The position numbers and the translations under genes were made by a program. The notes below the pieces were generated by a model. That model searched no databases and was not told the DNA's origin. It saw nothing but the letters and a program-made list of their open reading frames with translations. From Ostrinia nubilalis (lineage: Eukaryota; Arthropoda; Insecta; Lepidoptera; Crambidae): DNA of 64,000 bases. The stretch covers positions 12,492,001-12,556,000 of the forward strand of contig NC_087099.1 in NCBI RefSeq assembly GCF_963855985.1, in the 5' to 3' direction. Shown here in pieces: positions 33,101-46,693 of this stretch; the stretch's first letter is position 1, and each line of letters begins with the position of its first letter.

Positions 33101-35239
33101 ACACTCGATGGTAAAACTGGTTCATTTGAAGAATATTTATACAACAGATTGGGCTGTATTGATGAATGTTAATGTAAGCAGTCCGCGTACGTATAAGGCG
33201 ACGATAAAATTAGACTACTTATAAGTTTTATTTTCTACGTGTTTCTATCTCGTTGTGGTGGCTATTTATAAAAGTTGCCTTATTTGTAGAGGTAAGTAAA
33301 CTTTAATCTGCTTACTTTAATGTAAATAAGTCTAGTTTGATTTAAATTTTCACTAATAAAAGTTGTTTTTCTTTTCACCTAGGATTTTTATGAGTAAAAA
33401 ATTTATCGAAACCGAACGGAAATTCAAACAGATGAATCATTAGACATAAGTTTTTATAATGTTGCGTCATAATAACATTTCTAATATGACTAGAATGCTA
33501 TGTATAAAGATGCCAAGCCAGATCTTCAATTAGCCTGACAGACTTTACCCTTAACAAAAATCAAATTGAACGCCGAAAACAGTTAATCTAACGCATCAAA
33601 TTGAACGAGACGTTTAATTGTTTTTTGTTTATTTTTACATTGAGACAGGAGAAATCGGTCCGTCGACCTGAATTAAAAATGCCTTCCCACAAAGACGTGC
33701 CCGTCGTTCTCGGAAGCACAACAAAGATCCTGTACGTGTTTGTGACTCACGCCTGGTAGAGCCTCGCTCCAGACGAACAAAAAGAACAGAAATGTTTGAG
33801 ACTGCCAGCCAACAAGACAACGCTAACAAGGTAAAGACCATGTTATTGCGCTTCTTTCTCTGAGTAACGATGACGGGCAGTAGAGTGCAGGTAATGAATT
33901 TCCACGCTATTGGCAAGATGCAATTTGAATAAGTGTTGTTAATCTTCATTGAGCTCATGTTTGGTGTGCAGTACATCAATATTTAATTTTCTGCTAACTA
34001 ATGACGGCAAGACTTTAAAAATAAGAAAAGTGTATATTAATATGATATTGTGTTCGTTAATGTTTCTGATATGAACGTTGAAAACATAGAAGAGTACTTT
34101 TGTTTTAGTTAACACAGCATCTTCTATATCTTTTATTTATTTCGCAAGTTGGATATTATTAAAGCATTACTGAAAAAAGGAAGATATACTAGATAAATTT
34201 TACTGAAATCTGTTGGCTAAAATCTTGGTTTTAATAACAGCTTTTCTGGGAAATTTTATTTAGACACTAAACTGCACATAACATTTCATCCCAAGCTAGG
34301 TGGTAGACATCACTAATGTTGTGAGTTGTGGGACATATTTTGACACGAGACATGATCACATAAAGTGCAAGAGTTGCAACAGCGCCTATGCGGTGTATTG
34401 CAGCGGTCGCAGCCTGCGTGCCGCGAGGCGGCGCGGGCGGCAATTGGGGCAGAAAGCTGTCAGTGCGCCGTCGCATACAGTTCAATTCGCCGAACGGCCG
34501 CGTAGGTGTCCACTTTAGTGCCACTCGCCATCCTTCATACACCAAATTGCTTGTTCCCATAATTTGTATTCGGGGTCGCCGTCACACTTATGATGTGCGA
34601 TTAGAAAGGAGATGGCAATTGTATTGCTACACGAAGAAACGATCCACATGTGGGAGTACGACCCGTCTGGGCGAGGAGAAATGTTGTATACAAACCACTT
34701 CGCCAACATGTCTAGGTGTATAATATTATCTCGCACATAACTTGCCCTTACAAAGTTCATTTTCGTTAATGGTTTTATTTAACCCGGTAGATACTTAATT
34801 ATCACTACCATCATTAGCACCCGACCTATATGACTCAGAAACAGAAATAAAATACATAGGTACAGCTTTGTATTCGAAACGCGGAAACGTGTATTTTTTA
34901 TCATGAAGGAGGTTAAATGATCGACGTTTTTATCTGACACGTCACACTGTAAAAAAGGGGCAAGTACAACAAAGGAGACTTTCGCTTATTAATATTTTTT
35001 TAATAAAAGGAAAATCACGTCACGTGAGATGACAAACGAGTGCATCAACATTGTACAGCCACGCGGGCTCGGGTGGATCACAAACGGGCCCGCCGCGCAG
35101 CCCGGGCCACGCCAAACATAAGGCGCATGAAAACAAAAGTGATCACAGTTTACGCGAGAAGCGAATACCTGGTTGCGTAAACGGTATGAACTTGCGTGCT
35201 TTGCATCTTGCCTACAGACGATATGCTCGCCGCCTACGC
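27180..35239. other. First Doa intron, left part
   Basis: GC-rich patches at 27290-27420 and 28240-28460 flank the 369-codon exon region and may be promoters. The remaining DNA is AT-rich and shows no supported gene. A truncated LINE-like tail lies at 30640-30720. Confidence 0.4.
30640..30720 (-). repeat. (AAT)n run and LINE-like tail
   Basis: An (AATAAT)n-type microsatellite runs into AGTCTTTATTTCAGGC. On the minus strand it reads as a polyadenylation-like AATAAAG followed by (ATT)n, as at 2838-2945. It is probably a 5'-truncated non-LTR remnant. Confidence 0.4.
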
Positions 35240-35247
35240 CTAGAGCC

Positions 35248-35874
35248 TAGGGATATTCCGATACTAATAAATACGAGTAGGTACTCGATACTTTTGATTC
35301 GATACCAAGTATTTATTGTATCGAATCAATTTTGCGATACATAATCGGTATCGAAACAAAAATACTTGGTATCGAATCGAATCAGCAAAACAACCGAAAA
35401 CAATAAAAAAAACCGAGAACGCATCATACAGAACTGAGAGAGTAAAAACAGTCAGCTAATCAGCTTTAATCGGTTACCGAGTTACTAGAGCCCGAGCCGA
35501 AAGCGAGAGAAGGAGACACCCGCACCCGCCCGCAAATCATCTCGCCATTCCGCCATTGTGAAAGTGTTAAGTGACTATTTAACAAGTAATTTTATTAATT
35601 GTAATCATCAAATTCATCGGTTTATTCCAATGTTATCATGGCATAAACCGATAAATAAATAGTTGTTTTCTTCTCAATTTTGTTTAAATTATTGTCCTTC
35701 AACGTTCATTGATAGCACCCTCAAAATAATAAAACAAAATAAAAGTTCCAAAAAGTATCGATATCAGTAAGTATCGATACTTTAGGAGTACTTATTTAAG
35801 TAGTATCGAAAAAAGATTTGAGTATTATCGAAATGAGTAGGTATCGATACTTAGGTGGTATCGGAACATCCCTA
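35248..35874. mobile_element. Non-autonomous hAT element, 627 bp, GTATCGATAC repeats
   Basis: Perfect 8-bp target duplications CTAGAGCC flank it (35240-35247 and 35875-35882). The terminal inverted repeats are TAGGGATATTCCGATAC and (reverse complement of the end) TAGGGATGTTCCGATAC. Many subterminal copies of the palindrome-like GTATCGATAC or TATCGA motif occur within 150 bp of each end. TAGGG ends plus an 8-bp duplication are hAT hallmarks. There is no ORF, so it depends on a transposase elsewhere. Confidence 0.88.
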
Positions 35875-35882
35875 CTAGAGCC

Positions 35883-38800
35883 TGATCCACAATAGACTTC
35901 CATATTTGTCGACCGCAACAAATGGAGAAATGACGATAATTAATAAGACATGTCAGCCGCAAAAATATAAAGAATTATGACAGTGACGTTGACGGAACCG
36001 ATAGAAAGTGTAAGTTGAAAATAATATATGGACGAATTTTTATGATTGAAAATAAAGGAAGTCTGATTGAATTAAAAGAACGATGCATCATAACAATGGC
36101 GACTACAATACAGACCCAAATAACTTATGACTTGCAAGTAAATCGATTTACAGCGAATAAACCATTGCCGGTTAAATACTTCCGTGAAGGAACAAATTGC
36201 CGAAAGATTGTTTGCAGTGTTTTAGTGCGACGCCTCCGTCGATATCTGAACAATACGTGGGCGGGCCGATGCATTGCCGTTCCTTAAACGGAAACCTTGT
36301 TTACCTACTTGTCTTCCCTTTAGGATAGCCGATATCGATGCACCGCAAGGTCTCTCGTCATATACGCGTTATTGCAACGTCGAATTTAATAACCAATACA
36401 ATCTTTCAATCAGGCCGTCCTTCATGATTCAAATAAGCAGGCGAATTTCCGTAATCGTGACCCGCCCGGTGATGACCCACGCGAGCCTCACGAGTGCATC
36501 GCGATCGTTACGTTTTTATACAATACAGAAAAGGAAATAAATGATTCCATTTGCATAATCGAGTAGAAGCTGTCACAGTTAGTCTTTATTTAGTAAGCTT
36601 ATCGAATCAACTAGCTGAGTATATGTGTAACTGCACGGTATTGCATAAATTCTCAATAAAGCATCATATTAAGATGCTAAATATCCGTGCAGGCATTGCT
36701 GCTACCCGCTGTAATGTTCCCTGTAATGCATGCCGTGTATGGCGGAATGCGATGGTCAATGTCAGTGCTACACATCGACACGGTTTATAAACAAAGGGAC
36801 ATGGAAGTATGAGTCAAAAACGTGTGTAAGTTCTCTATAACAAAACACGGTTTATTGCACGTGCAATACGGTAGTCACCTAGAGTTCTAGACGATTAAAT
36901 GCATATTATTATATCGTAACCAGTGCTGCAACTCTAATGTAAGAAAGGTGTTGCATGTAAATATGTATGTATTCATATTTTGCAATAGTGTAATGTAGGC
37001 TTGGCTTCCAGCTCTTTACAGCTATGAATTCGCAGTTGCTTCTCTACATTTCGTTACCCACAAAATTAAAGTTTTAAATGAGCAAGTTTAATTTTTTTAA
37101 CTAAGCAATATATTCTTACATAAAATGTATGTCGCACCAGGATACAAATTACAATTTGAGTAAATAAAGCAATCGAAAACAATCGTCGCGAGTGTAGTTA
37201 GTTGACAATTCGGGTTAACGCAATCATTCGCTGGTGAGTCAGGGAGGCTAACTGTACAGGCTAGGTCTGCCCCCATGGCCTACATCTATTCAGATGGCAT
37301 TACACTCAATACTCGGTATAAACTCATTACGCCAGTCTTTTCAATGTCGCCTTTGTTCATGTGTGTACCCGACTCCGCGTGCTTGTTACATTCGAAAGTA
37401 ATTTCGAGTATGGTGCGACATATTGACAAAAATTGAGGGCACCGCATTCTACATTGACCGTCATCGTGTTATTACGATGAAATCGTGAGAGAAAACATTG
37501 TTAATAAGGAAAAGACTAGAACTTTTGCCGCTTTAATAAATATAGTTGCAATAAAAAAGTAACGCCCACGGTCAAACTAGACAATACAACATTATGGCCC
37601 TATTAATGGGTTTACTGTTTAACTAGCATGCGCATATTTTATTCGGGACATTCGATTAGCTCTCATATGAATACAATGAAAGATCTATTATCGGATTCTC
37701 CACTAACATATATTGAAATAAAATCAAGCTCAACCGTTAGCTAAACACTCATCTTGTACGCATTACTAACATCATTAATTTGGTTACTCGTCGGTCATGT
37801 GTAATATTGTAATGTATGTTAATACATTAAATTTTTTATGTTCGCGTTACGGACAAGTTTAAAAACTACATTCGCTTATTCCGTGAAATGGAGAGTTTAA
37901 TTAATAAATGTGTTAATAAACAGATATAAACAAGCTCGTATAGAGCAGCTTTCACTAGCCGCGCCACCCACCCGCTCGGGCCCGCCACAAAACACTAGGC
38001 ACGAAAATATTAAATGAATGTGCTTGTAGCACCTACAGATTTTTAAATTTAAGCTAATTAGTCTCTTTAATTGTGCTTTAGAATTTGATTGACATAGTAA
38101 TAGTGAAAGTGAAAACGCGTAACGGCTTATAATTTCGACGGAGAAAGGCGTTTTTGGATACGTAAAGTCTTTTAATAAATAAACATAATTCCACGTAAAT
38201 TATTACGCAAGCATTGTTAGTCGTAAATCTTCGCAAGTTACTGAAAAACTTCAGTGCATTACAGATGGATAGCTTACTACAGTTTCGTAACTTGCTTTTA
38301 GAAACTGCAGTTCTTGTGTGCTTCGAAAATAGAAATATTGAAAAAAATACAGTTCAAAGTGTTGTGGTTATGATTAGTTCCTACAAAATGTAATGGAAAT
38401 CAATTAGGTATGCAGTTGTTGCGCCCGCCTGCCTGCAGTCGCAATGGCATGGACATTAATCGAGCCATTTCAATACGTAATAGATGACGAAATGAAGGAA
38501 AAGAACTTGGACGGTAGAATGAATAAAGACTATTGTTTGACTATATGGTAATCGTTTAACCGTTAACTCGATGATTACATCTATTTTCAATTTACTTAAA
38601 GAAACCGTCAGTGACTCGGAAACAAGCCGGATGACTGGAATATAAAACGTACATTTCACTTGCAGATGTGTTGTTCCAAATGGCAGTATGGAATACTGAT
38701 AACAATTACAAGACAAGAACATGACAAAATACAAATTAAATGTTGTCTATCATTAATTTATATTCAGACATCCCGGTCAAGACGCGATAAAAAAACAATT

Positions 38801-41800
38801 AATTATCTCAAGTCGCCCGATCATTATCAAGTATTATAACGAAAATATACAGTCCTAATAAAAATTCGTTCTTAGGTTTTCCAGTCAGAGCTTCTTATTT
38901 CAGCTTAACCGGTCTGAGATTGAACAATACAGTAGTTGTTGCAATTAGTCGTTCTTGCACGCCGCGGTACTTTCTACCGCGACTGCGTTCCACAATGAAC
39001 AATCACATTATTATACTTTTTGTGTATATTAGTAAAAGTAAACACACACTTGTCTTCTACGCCTCTCGTTGTAGCCATCGTTGTCATATTGGGCCACTGT
39101 TGTGAAATACCACCTATAGTTAAATATCTTTATTGGTTTCACAGCACGCTCAAATAAGTAACCATTGAGCGTGAAACGACGTGTAAAGATGTAAAGGCCA
39201 CCCGTGTGTGGCACCCGTGAAGGGGAAAGTGCAAAAATAAGTCTCTTTTATCTCTTAAATAATTAAATAGCTTACAAAACTGAGGTTAATAAGCCTACAC
39301 TCGCTTTCGTCTCCCAAAATGGCGATAGCAATAACGATGAGTAATGAATAGAGAGCTGCTTTAATTCGCGCCGCTGCCTGCGCCCACGCACTCGGTACAC
39401 GGCGCATCCACTCGGAACAATGCTTACTGGTTTACTTTCTCGATTGACTCACACTGATTCATAGCGCATGTCTTAAGATCAGAATTAGATTAATGGTACC
39501 GGTCTAGATTAGGCCCCGAGTCTCAAAATCGTAATGTCGACAAGTATCACTTTCATTGACACCGATACCATGACAAATTGACGGTGTGAGCATAAACAAC
39601 GCGAGCCTCGCGAACGCAGCTTGATTTTGATCAAAGCTATAATTGAATCTTTTTAGTCGCAAAAAATGTGAACACCAATCAGATAAAACTGCTTCTCACT
39701 ACTATTAATTTTCATTAAGCCGGACCATTGTTTTTGCTATAAATAATTGATTACTTGTAAAATTATTCACACTGTTATACCGACATACAGGAGGCATGGA
39801 AAATTTCTTGTATAAACAAAAGATATGCAAGAATATAAAAATAATGTCATTTTTGTCATGTCGTAAAGCAAAACCAAGCGTATGCCAATTTTTAATAACG
39901 CGTGAGTTTGGACAGGGCGGAAAACAAAAATTTACAGCTTCCGCGATGGGGCCTTCGAACTGCATCAGCGGTGACCTTCGCGTAAATCATTGCCTGGGTC
40001 ACACTGTCTAATAAAAGGTATGTCTTTGTGATTGTGTTCAATTTTGTGCCAATAACCTGGAAATGGAGACATCCTTGGAATGCGCGTACGTGCATCCTGC
40101 GCTGCGCTTGCGCAGTGGTGCGCTAATGAACGTGTCGCGCGGCTGACCCCCGACCCACGCGGGTTCGACGCCCGCGCCGCGCCGCCCTCCCCGCTCCTAG
40201 CCCGTTCCTGCGCATCAGGACTATGTCAGACGCATTTATCGTCTTTAATCACTACCGTTGGTCTCTTGTTTACACATTGAACAAAGAGCCAACTGTATCA
40301 ATTATATCGCACTTTATTACCCACATCCTGCTCCTCCCGCTTAAACAACTTCGTTAATATACTCATAGTAGTAAGGTTATTATGAGCAATGCTGATAAGC
40401 TTCAAGGAAATTAAACCTTCCAATCTTTCAAGGCCAGACTCGTTCGCCATAGCTGTATATGGGAAAGGCATCCCAAAGGATACGCATTTCTGAAATCAGA
40501 TGTTAAATGATAACACGTTCACAATATGGGATAATGAACGGAAACTTCGACGAGTTATTGTCTGCTTGCAATCGTACATCGCCAATATGTAATCATCAAT
40601 CAGGAAAGTTGTCCGGTTAGGCGCTAAGTGATAGGTGGCTGTGGTGAGGTTTCTTTCTTGGTTTCACGTTGATGTCTCCAAGTTAAGTCGTTGCCGACGA
40701 TGCAAGACCGGTATTAAAGTTGAAAAAACCATGAGTTTCCTATAATTGTCACAAGCAGCAGAGCCCGAGCACCTGCTGGCAATTACACATATTAAGCGGA
40801 CGTGCGCAGTTAAAACGACCAGATACCAACGGAACCTGTCATAGGAGAAACTAGACGTGGTGTACTGTACTTAGTATGTGACATGTCGACTTCAGTAGTG
40901 CAACGCTATAGCACCAGTCATTCCAGTTATGATTTGAATTCTGTGGATTGGAGCAAATTGCGAAATGGCGAGGCAGATAATAGGACAAAGAGGCCAGTGG
41001 TTTGTCTATGCAACTGTCGCTGCGGTCGTGGAGTGCAGGGCACGGGGGGAGGTGTGCAATAGCGAGGCGCACAATTTGTGTCCGTAGGCTGCGGCTGCGG
41101 CTACGGCCCTCGGGAGCAACGTACTGCGGGACCGGTTCGCTAATCGATCCCGCACTGGCTCGCGCTCCTGTCCGCACCTAAACATCAACTAACGGCTTCT
41201 TCGCAACCAGCGCGGCCAGATATCGCGCGGCTCGCTGCACTTTCTGCATTTACTGCCGACAAGTTATTAAAATATAACGTGATCTTACACTACGCCGACG
41301 GCTTATCTACATAATGCTACCGATACAGGCAGGTGACCTGCAATAACTTAGAATTTTGTCCTAGGTTTGGTATTTTTTGTAATTACATAAATTCCAATAC
41401 GTAACACAATAACCAGACAGGCACGTATTGATTTAAGTTTGTTACGTAAGAGTTTCGCTGGAGACAACTATTAAGTCATTATGTCACCATAATGAATGTT
41501 GAGACGTCGGGCATGGCATTGTCGGCGTGTGCGCTTTTTCTCTAAACTGATCGAGCTGGGCATAAAGCGCGCGTCAATCGCGTAGGTCGCTTTCCGCGGA
41601 CGTGACAATGGCTCCATTGTTCGCGACTGTGGAACACTCCACAACGCCAGGAAAACCTCTCTTGTGAGCCATTTATAGAGACATGGAATTTAAAGAAACG
41701 CTACAGATGTTAATATCGCAGCAATATTGTTTAATGTCGGTGCTATCAGAATAGTATTAGATAAATGTGACTGTTATAGTTACAATGATTTATGTTCCGG

Positions 41801-42975
41801 CCAAGTAGGGCCAGAGAGCGGTGATCTATAGTCCTCCATCGTCTCATAAATAACATCTTATTCGAGATTTCATTTAATATTGATTTAAAGCTATTATCGT
41901 ATGCGTGCTCGTTCACTTAAATTACGGTGAAACATAAAGATCGAAAGAATCGAAACAAGAACGTTCAAAAAACCATTTTAGAAGTTGTTGCCGTCACACA
42001 AGAATTCACAAACCACAGAAATGTTTAATGTATAAGAAGTTTACACATGTAACTAAAACCTCCCAATAAACGCATATATATTACATATCATCACGCTATC
42101 ATATGAACGAGTAATGAACATCGTTTGAAATGCGACGAGATGCCAGCTCAAAAAAAAAAACATTTTTCTTTTAATCTTTTACACTGTTACGATTTGAACG
42201 CATGGCAATCGACATGCAATTTGGCACCGATTATAATCTAATATTAGAGAACCAAGTAGCAAGATTGTTTTGCAAAGCTAATTTATACTTTTTATAAGCG
42301 GCGTCTGCGTTCTGCGTTCACAGTTCAGGCAGGATTATCCGCGTTGGAGTCTGCGCGTCGTCATGCATCTTCATCCGCAATAATTTTAAACTACTTTAAA
42401 GAGACATTCTATTCAGAAGCAACTCGCTCTCAAGGAACGCGTTGTGAATTGGCACCAGTGCCTTGAGCCTTCATAAAGAACCGCTTTTTAAATTTAATAT
42501 GCTTGATTCGTGATGTTATCTGTGGTGAGCTGATTTTACGTAGGTCATTTTCGATTCGACACGTTTAATCTTAAAGGAATCGAGTTCGTAGCGCATCAAT
42601 TTGTTGCGTGCTCGCTGCAGAGTAATTAGCGTAACAAAGCTTCATGTCGGGCGATTGTGAGCTTAATGAATGCAGAGGTGTAATCCTCGCCGCGTCGCGG
42701 AGACCCTGGCGAGACCCTCGCGGCTCGAGACGACAGCAAGGTCGGCCGATGGGCCATTGTTCAGATAACAGGATATGATGAGCTCGACCTCGCCATCGTA
42801 ATCCGACACCTTAGACCGGGAGAAGGAAATCATTTTCTATAATCATTACCTTGTGTACTTGTCAAAAATAAAACGATGCGACAAACACATTGAGGATGTA
42901 CATTAAAGTTAGATTTTCTCATTCATAACGTTATGAGCATTTCGTGCCTTTGAGATTCGTATTATTACTGAACAT
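35883..42975. other. First Doa intron, middle part, nothing recognised
   Basis: AT-rich intron with isolated GC-rich patches (about 40090-40210, 41040-41170, 42660-42730). Open frames are short and none carries a family signature. Confidence 0.4.
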
Positions 42976-43349
42976 TAACAATAAATTGGTTAGTAAAAAA
43001 TGACAAGGTTCACTAGGGTCATCTATTCAGCATTATGCAACTTCAAAGTTGTAAAAAGTTATAAAATGTATTATTACTGTATTACTCAACCCTTTGCTTT
43101 TTCTTGGGGTACGGGTCGGAGCCGCTTATCCTTTCTCCGTGATGTCGACATTTAAGACTACTTAACAATAAATTGGTTAGCAAAAAATGACAAGGTTCAC
43201 TAGGGTCATCTATTCAGCATTATGCAACTACAAAGTTGTAAAAAGTTATAAAATGTATTATTACTGTATTACTCAACCCTTTGCTTTTTCTTGGGATACG
43301 GGTCGGAGCCGCTTATCCTTTCTCCGTGATGTCGACATTTAAGACTACT
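42976..43349. repeat. 187-bp tandem duplication, two copies
   Basis: Copies at 42976-43162 and 43163-43349 differ at only about three positions that I can see (TTAGT/TTAGC, CAACTTC/CAACTAC, TTGGGGT/TTGGGAT). They start TAACAATAAATTGG and end TTTAAGACTAC. High identity indicates a recent event or gene conversion. It is non-coding. Confidence 0.9.
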
Positions 43350-43989
43350 TTCTAACGTGTATCGCTTTGGTTCTGCAGCATAGATCGGCTGGCTATTCAC
43401 AGAGCACTATATAGCTTGGTAGGTACAACGTTGATAAGAAGGATAGTGGGCACTAGGTTGGACGGTCGGGCTAGCGGCAGGGCTGCGTGGCAACATATCG
43501 GCGGGCCAGCGAATGGCCGGCGGACGGCGCGAACGCATAAATCGCGGATCGGATCGTATCAGAACCGATACGGAGCATAAATCGGCGTCGGAGCCGCGGC
43601 GTTCCGCCTCGCGACATGGAAAGCGTTTCTTGGCCGCGATCTACGCGGATCACGCCAGATAAATCTTGCGCGTGCCGTACCGGGAACGCGGTGAAATCAA
43701 AAATAATGCTCTATCATAACACTGTTACATGCGTGTTTTATTTAACAATGTTTGGACTAGACGGTGTACTTGCACCGTCAAGAATAAATATATGAATACA
43801 TAGTTCCAATATACTGTGATCATGCCGTTGTAATATAAACTGCCTTTTTTTATGTGAGGCCAGGCGTATTAGCATATCCACGAACTTTGACATAATATAT
43901 TTCCTGCTTTTGAACGCGAAGAAAATGGTACGATTTATATTATACCTACTTCTGTGGAAAAGACAGAAGGTAATGTGGCGAATAATGAC

Positions 43990-44930
43990 ATATCGATGGC
44001 TCCTACGTATACTGGCGTAAGTGAAAAAAGTAAATTTTACAGGAGAGCCATTTTAGTGGCCAGCACCATATTTTTGGGTCATATCTTCTGACCTACTAAA
44101 ACGAATTTAATGAAATTTCACATTTAGCCTTAACATGTAATGCTTTTGCTACTGCTGTTATCAATTTTTATATTTTTCTTATATATTTTGAGATTTTACG
44201 CATTGCCCTTTTACGTCGGCATATTTCTATAATTTCATGTATATTGTTCAACGTAAAGAGACTTAAATGACAACGTAAATATAATATTTTAAGCGATTAC
44301 TCTCTTTATTTATGCATGTAATTATTTTAATTGTTATCATGTGCTATATCAATAATAAATCAGTTAGAAAAAGTCGTTTAATGTACCGTTTTACGTTTTA
44401 ACGCAAATACGCCCATATACTGTGCTCGAGATTTAGTTAGGTCTTTTAACATAATGTGTTATATTTTAAAAAAATATAAATAACATGAAAAAATCGAATT
44501 GCCTAAGGTGGGAATTGAACCCACGATGCCTTAGGCAGTTAGATTTTTTCAAGTTATTTATAATTTTCAAATTAGTTTGAGATGCGACTCTTAACGCTAA
44601 AAATTAAATAACTATATAATGTGTCATAATTTATAAATAAAACAATTTGCTAAATATTTTCATGGCTTTATTTAAGATTTGGATTATAAAAAATATATGT
44701 TTATGTAAGCAACTACTCGTATAGATTGACGAATCGTATGATTGGGCTTTATACGTGGCGTAGTTTTGCACATACGCCTATTTGCCTAAAATTTTATTTT
44801 GTATCTAATGGAAAAAAAAATTTTTTATCTTACTGATGTTATAGATTAGAACAAAGTGAAATCATTGCTTAAATAATTGGAAAAAGGCGTAAGCGGCAGT
44901 TTCGCCCTTATACGTAGGAGCCATCGATAT
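43990..44930. mobile_element. 941-bp inverted-repeat element, superfamily uncertain
   Basis: The left end ATATCGATGGCTCCTACGTA and the right end are exact reverse complements for about 21 bp. Further subterminal similarity follows (GGCGTAAG near the left, CTTACGCC reversed near the right). Because the outermost bases ATCGAT are themselves palindromic, the true border and target duplication (perhaps TCGA or TA) cannot be fixed. The interior has no ORF and carries the palindrome at 44475-44562. It is probably a non-autonomous DNA transposon. Confidence 0.65.
44475..44562 (-). ncRNA. Palindrome bearing a tRNA T-arm/acceptor-like hairpin
   Basis: The arms 44475-44508 and 44529-44562 pair over about 34 bp with few mismatches. 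On the minus strand the core reads TGCCTAAGG, six bases, then GTGGG TTCAATT CCCAC, then CTTAGGCA. It thus combines a standard 5-bp T-stem and 7-base T-loop (box B GGTTCAATTCC) with a 7 to 8-bp acceptor-like stem, and a T6 run follows. There is no D-arm, anticodon arm or box A. It may be a tRNA remnant or a structural RNA; transcription is unproven. Confidence 0.4.
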
Positions 44931-45676
44931 GATAAATATAAAGCTTCGAGAGTAAACTTTCATGTTCTCTATTTTAATTACAACACGTAAGTAAACAACG
45001 TTGCGTTAGACTTGGCTATAATACTGGAATATAACAATGGTGCGAATTTCAATGCCCGCTTAGCTACAATACCGAGCGCAAGCAAGATTGCAAGCTCAGA
45101 CTGGTTTCGGATGGCGTTAGCTTGCAAAAAGCTCGGCGTAGGCCGCAGCTGCACCTACTGCACTTCTAGTTTTACTGTGTCAAGAACAACTCCTCTCGCC
45201 CCCACCCCGCGCGACACTCGCGCCACCATTTGTCAATGCGCACAAAATGCGAAACAGTCTCATAAACAAGTTTCGAGGTTCGACCCCGCAAAAACAAATG
45301 CCTAAATACTCCTTAACCCTCTTAACACTACACCAAAAACAGTTTTTGACATGACGTGACCCACTATTTTGGTAACAATGCAACTATCTCTCTACCGTTC
45401 GTTAGCCAAACATCGCGTGACAATACCTAACTCATGCAATGCAGATGCGTTTTCTGAAACACTTGCCGACAAAGGAATTCGCAAATTAATTTGACGGGAT
45501 GACGTGATTCCATTTAGTGAAAACCAAAATTACTGTGTTTGCTCACAGATAACATAAAGATAACCGTTTTAGTAATTGACATTTCAGAGGTCCTTGGCAC
45601 ACAAGCGTTGCGAAAGACAAAAAATGAAAACATATTGGCACGTATTATTGTATTCAGAGAAAAAATACTGTGCGAC

Positions 45677-46685
45677 TAGGGTTTCTGATTTCTCGGCCTA
45701 TTTTTTTTCTCGAGTTTCGAGAATTCTCGAGGCCAAAGTCTCGAGTTTTCTCGGGTCTCGAGTCTTTTACTGAAAACTGCTGAAATCGGTTGAAATTTAA
45801 TAAAAATACAGGTTTTTTTTTAATCTAATATACCTATTTTTATGCACAACAATCAATATTAGAATTTAGTTCCACTTATTTTGGTAAGGAAATAAACAAA
45901 AAATAAAATCTTCTTTCATAATTAATACTTACTCTAATAATCATAACAAAAGTCATAAACTCGCGTGTACTTTAAGGATAAATAACAATAAAAATCTGGA
46001 GCTACAATTGAATCACTTGTTTTATAAAGGACACAAGTCCGAATAGCAAATTTACGATAAAAAAATAAATAAATTTTCAATTTTTTTTTTACTTTAGTCG
46101 ACACTACGCTTCCAATCTATGCACATGTCGTGGCAGCTTTTAATTAAGGCTACACTATAAACACGTATTGTTTTCAATGTTTTTTCCAGTTACACAATTA
46201 ACAGTCTTGTTTAGCTGTCCTTAAATAAATAAATAAATAGTTTTTTATGAACAAAAAAACTTTGTGATATTCTTTTTAAATTCTTACAGATAACGACTTG
46301 AATAAACTTTACGAGGAGGGACGAGTACCTAACCTAACGTCTGTTAGGTAAGGTAACTGTCTAGTTAACAAAAGTCAGATTAAACATACATACATAATAA
46401 ATATAGCATACTCGTTGGTGAACATTATTACTTAGTTTCGATTGAGATCATTACTTGCAAATCAAATCAGTTAAAAAAGGAAAGACTAGGCCAGTCTAAA
46501 AGCAACGTTGACCTATTAAATAATAAAAAACTTACTTTTGTCTAGGAAAATAGGCTTTCAAGAATATTAAAGCTTCAAAATCGAAACTCGAGAATTCTCG
46601 AGCTCCGGTAATTTTTTTCTCGTCTCGAATGAAGCCAAATTTCTCGAGTTTTCTCGAGTTCGAGAAAGCTCGAGCAGAAACCCTA
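45677..46685. mobile_element. Non-autonomous hAT element, 1009 bp, CTCGAG repeats
   Basis: Perfect 8-bp duplications TGTGCGAC flank it (45669-45676 and 46686-46693). The termini are TAGGGTTTCTG and CAGAAACCCTA. Within about 90 bp of each end there are several copies of TCTCGAG or CTCGAGAATTCTCGAG, the likely transposase-binding array. The centre is AT-rich and non-coding. The ends and target size identify the hAT superfamily. Confidence 0.9.
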
Positions 46686-46693
46686 TGTGCGAC

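Noticed and set aside
45275..45292. Box B-like GGTTCGACCCC as a tRNA gene
   Set aside because: No box A or cloverleaf in the right spacing.
45576..45773. 65-codon plus frame
   Set aside because: It crosses the border of the hAT element at 45677.
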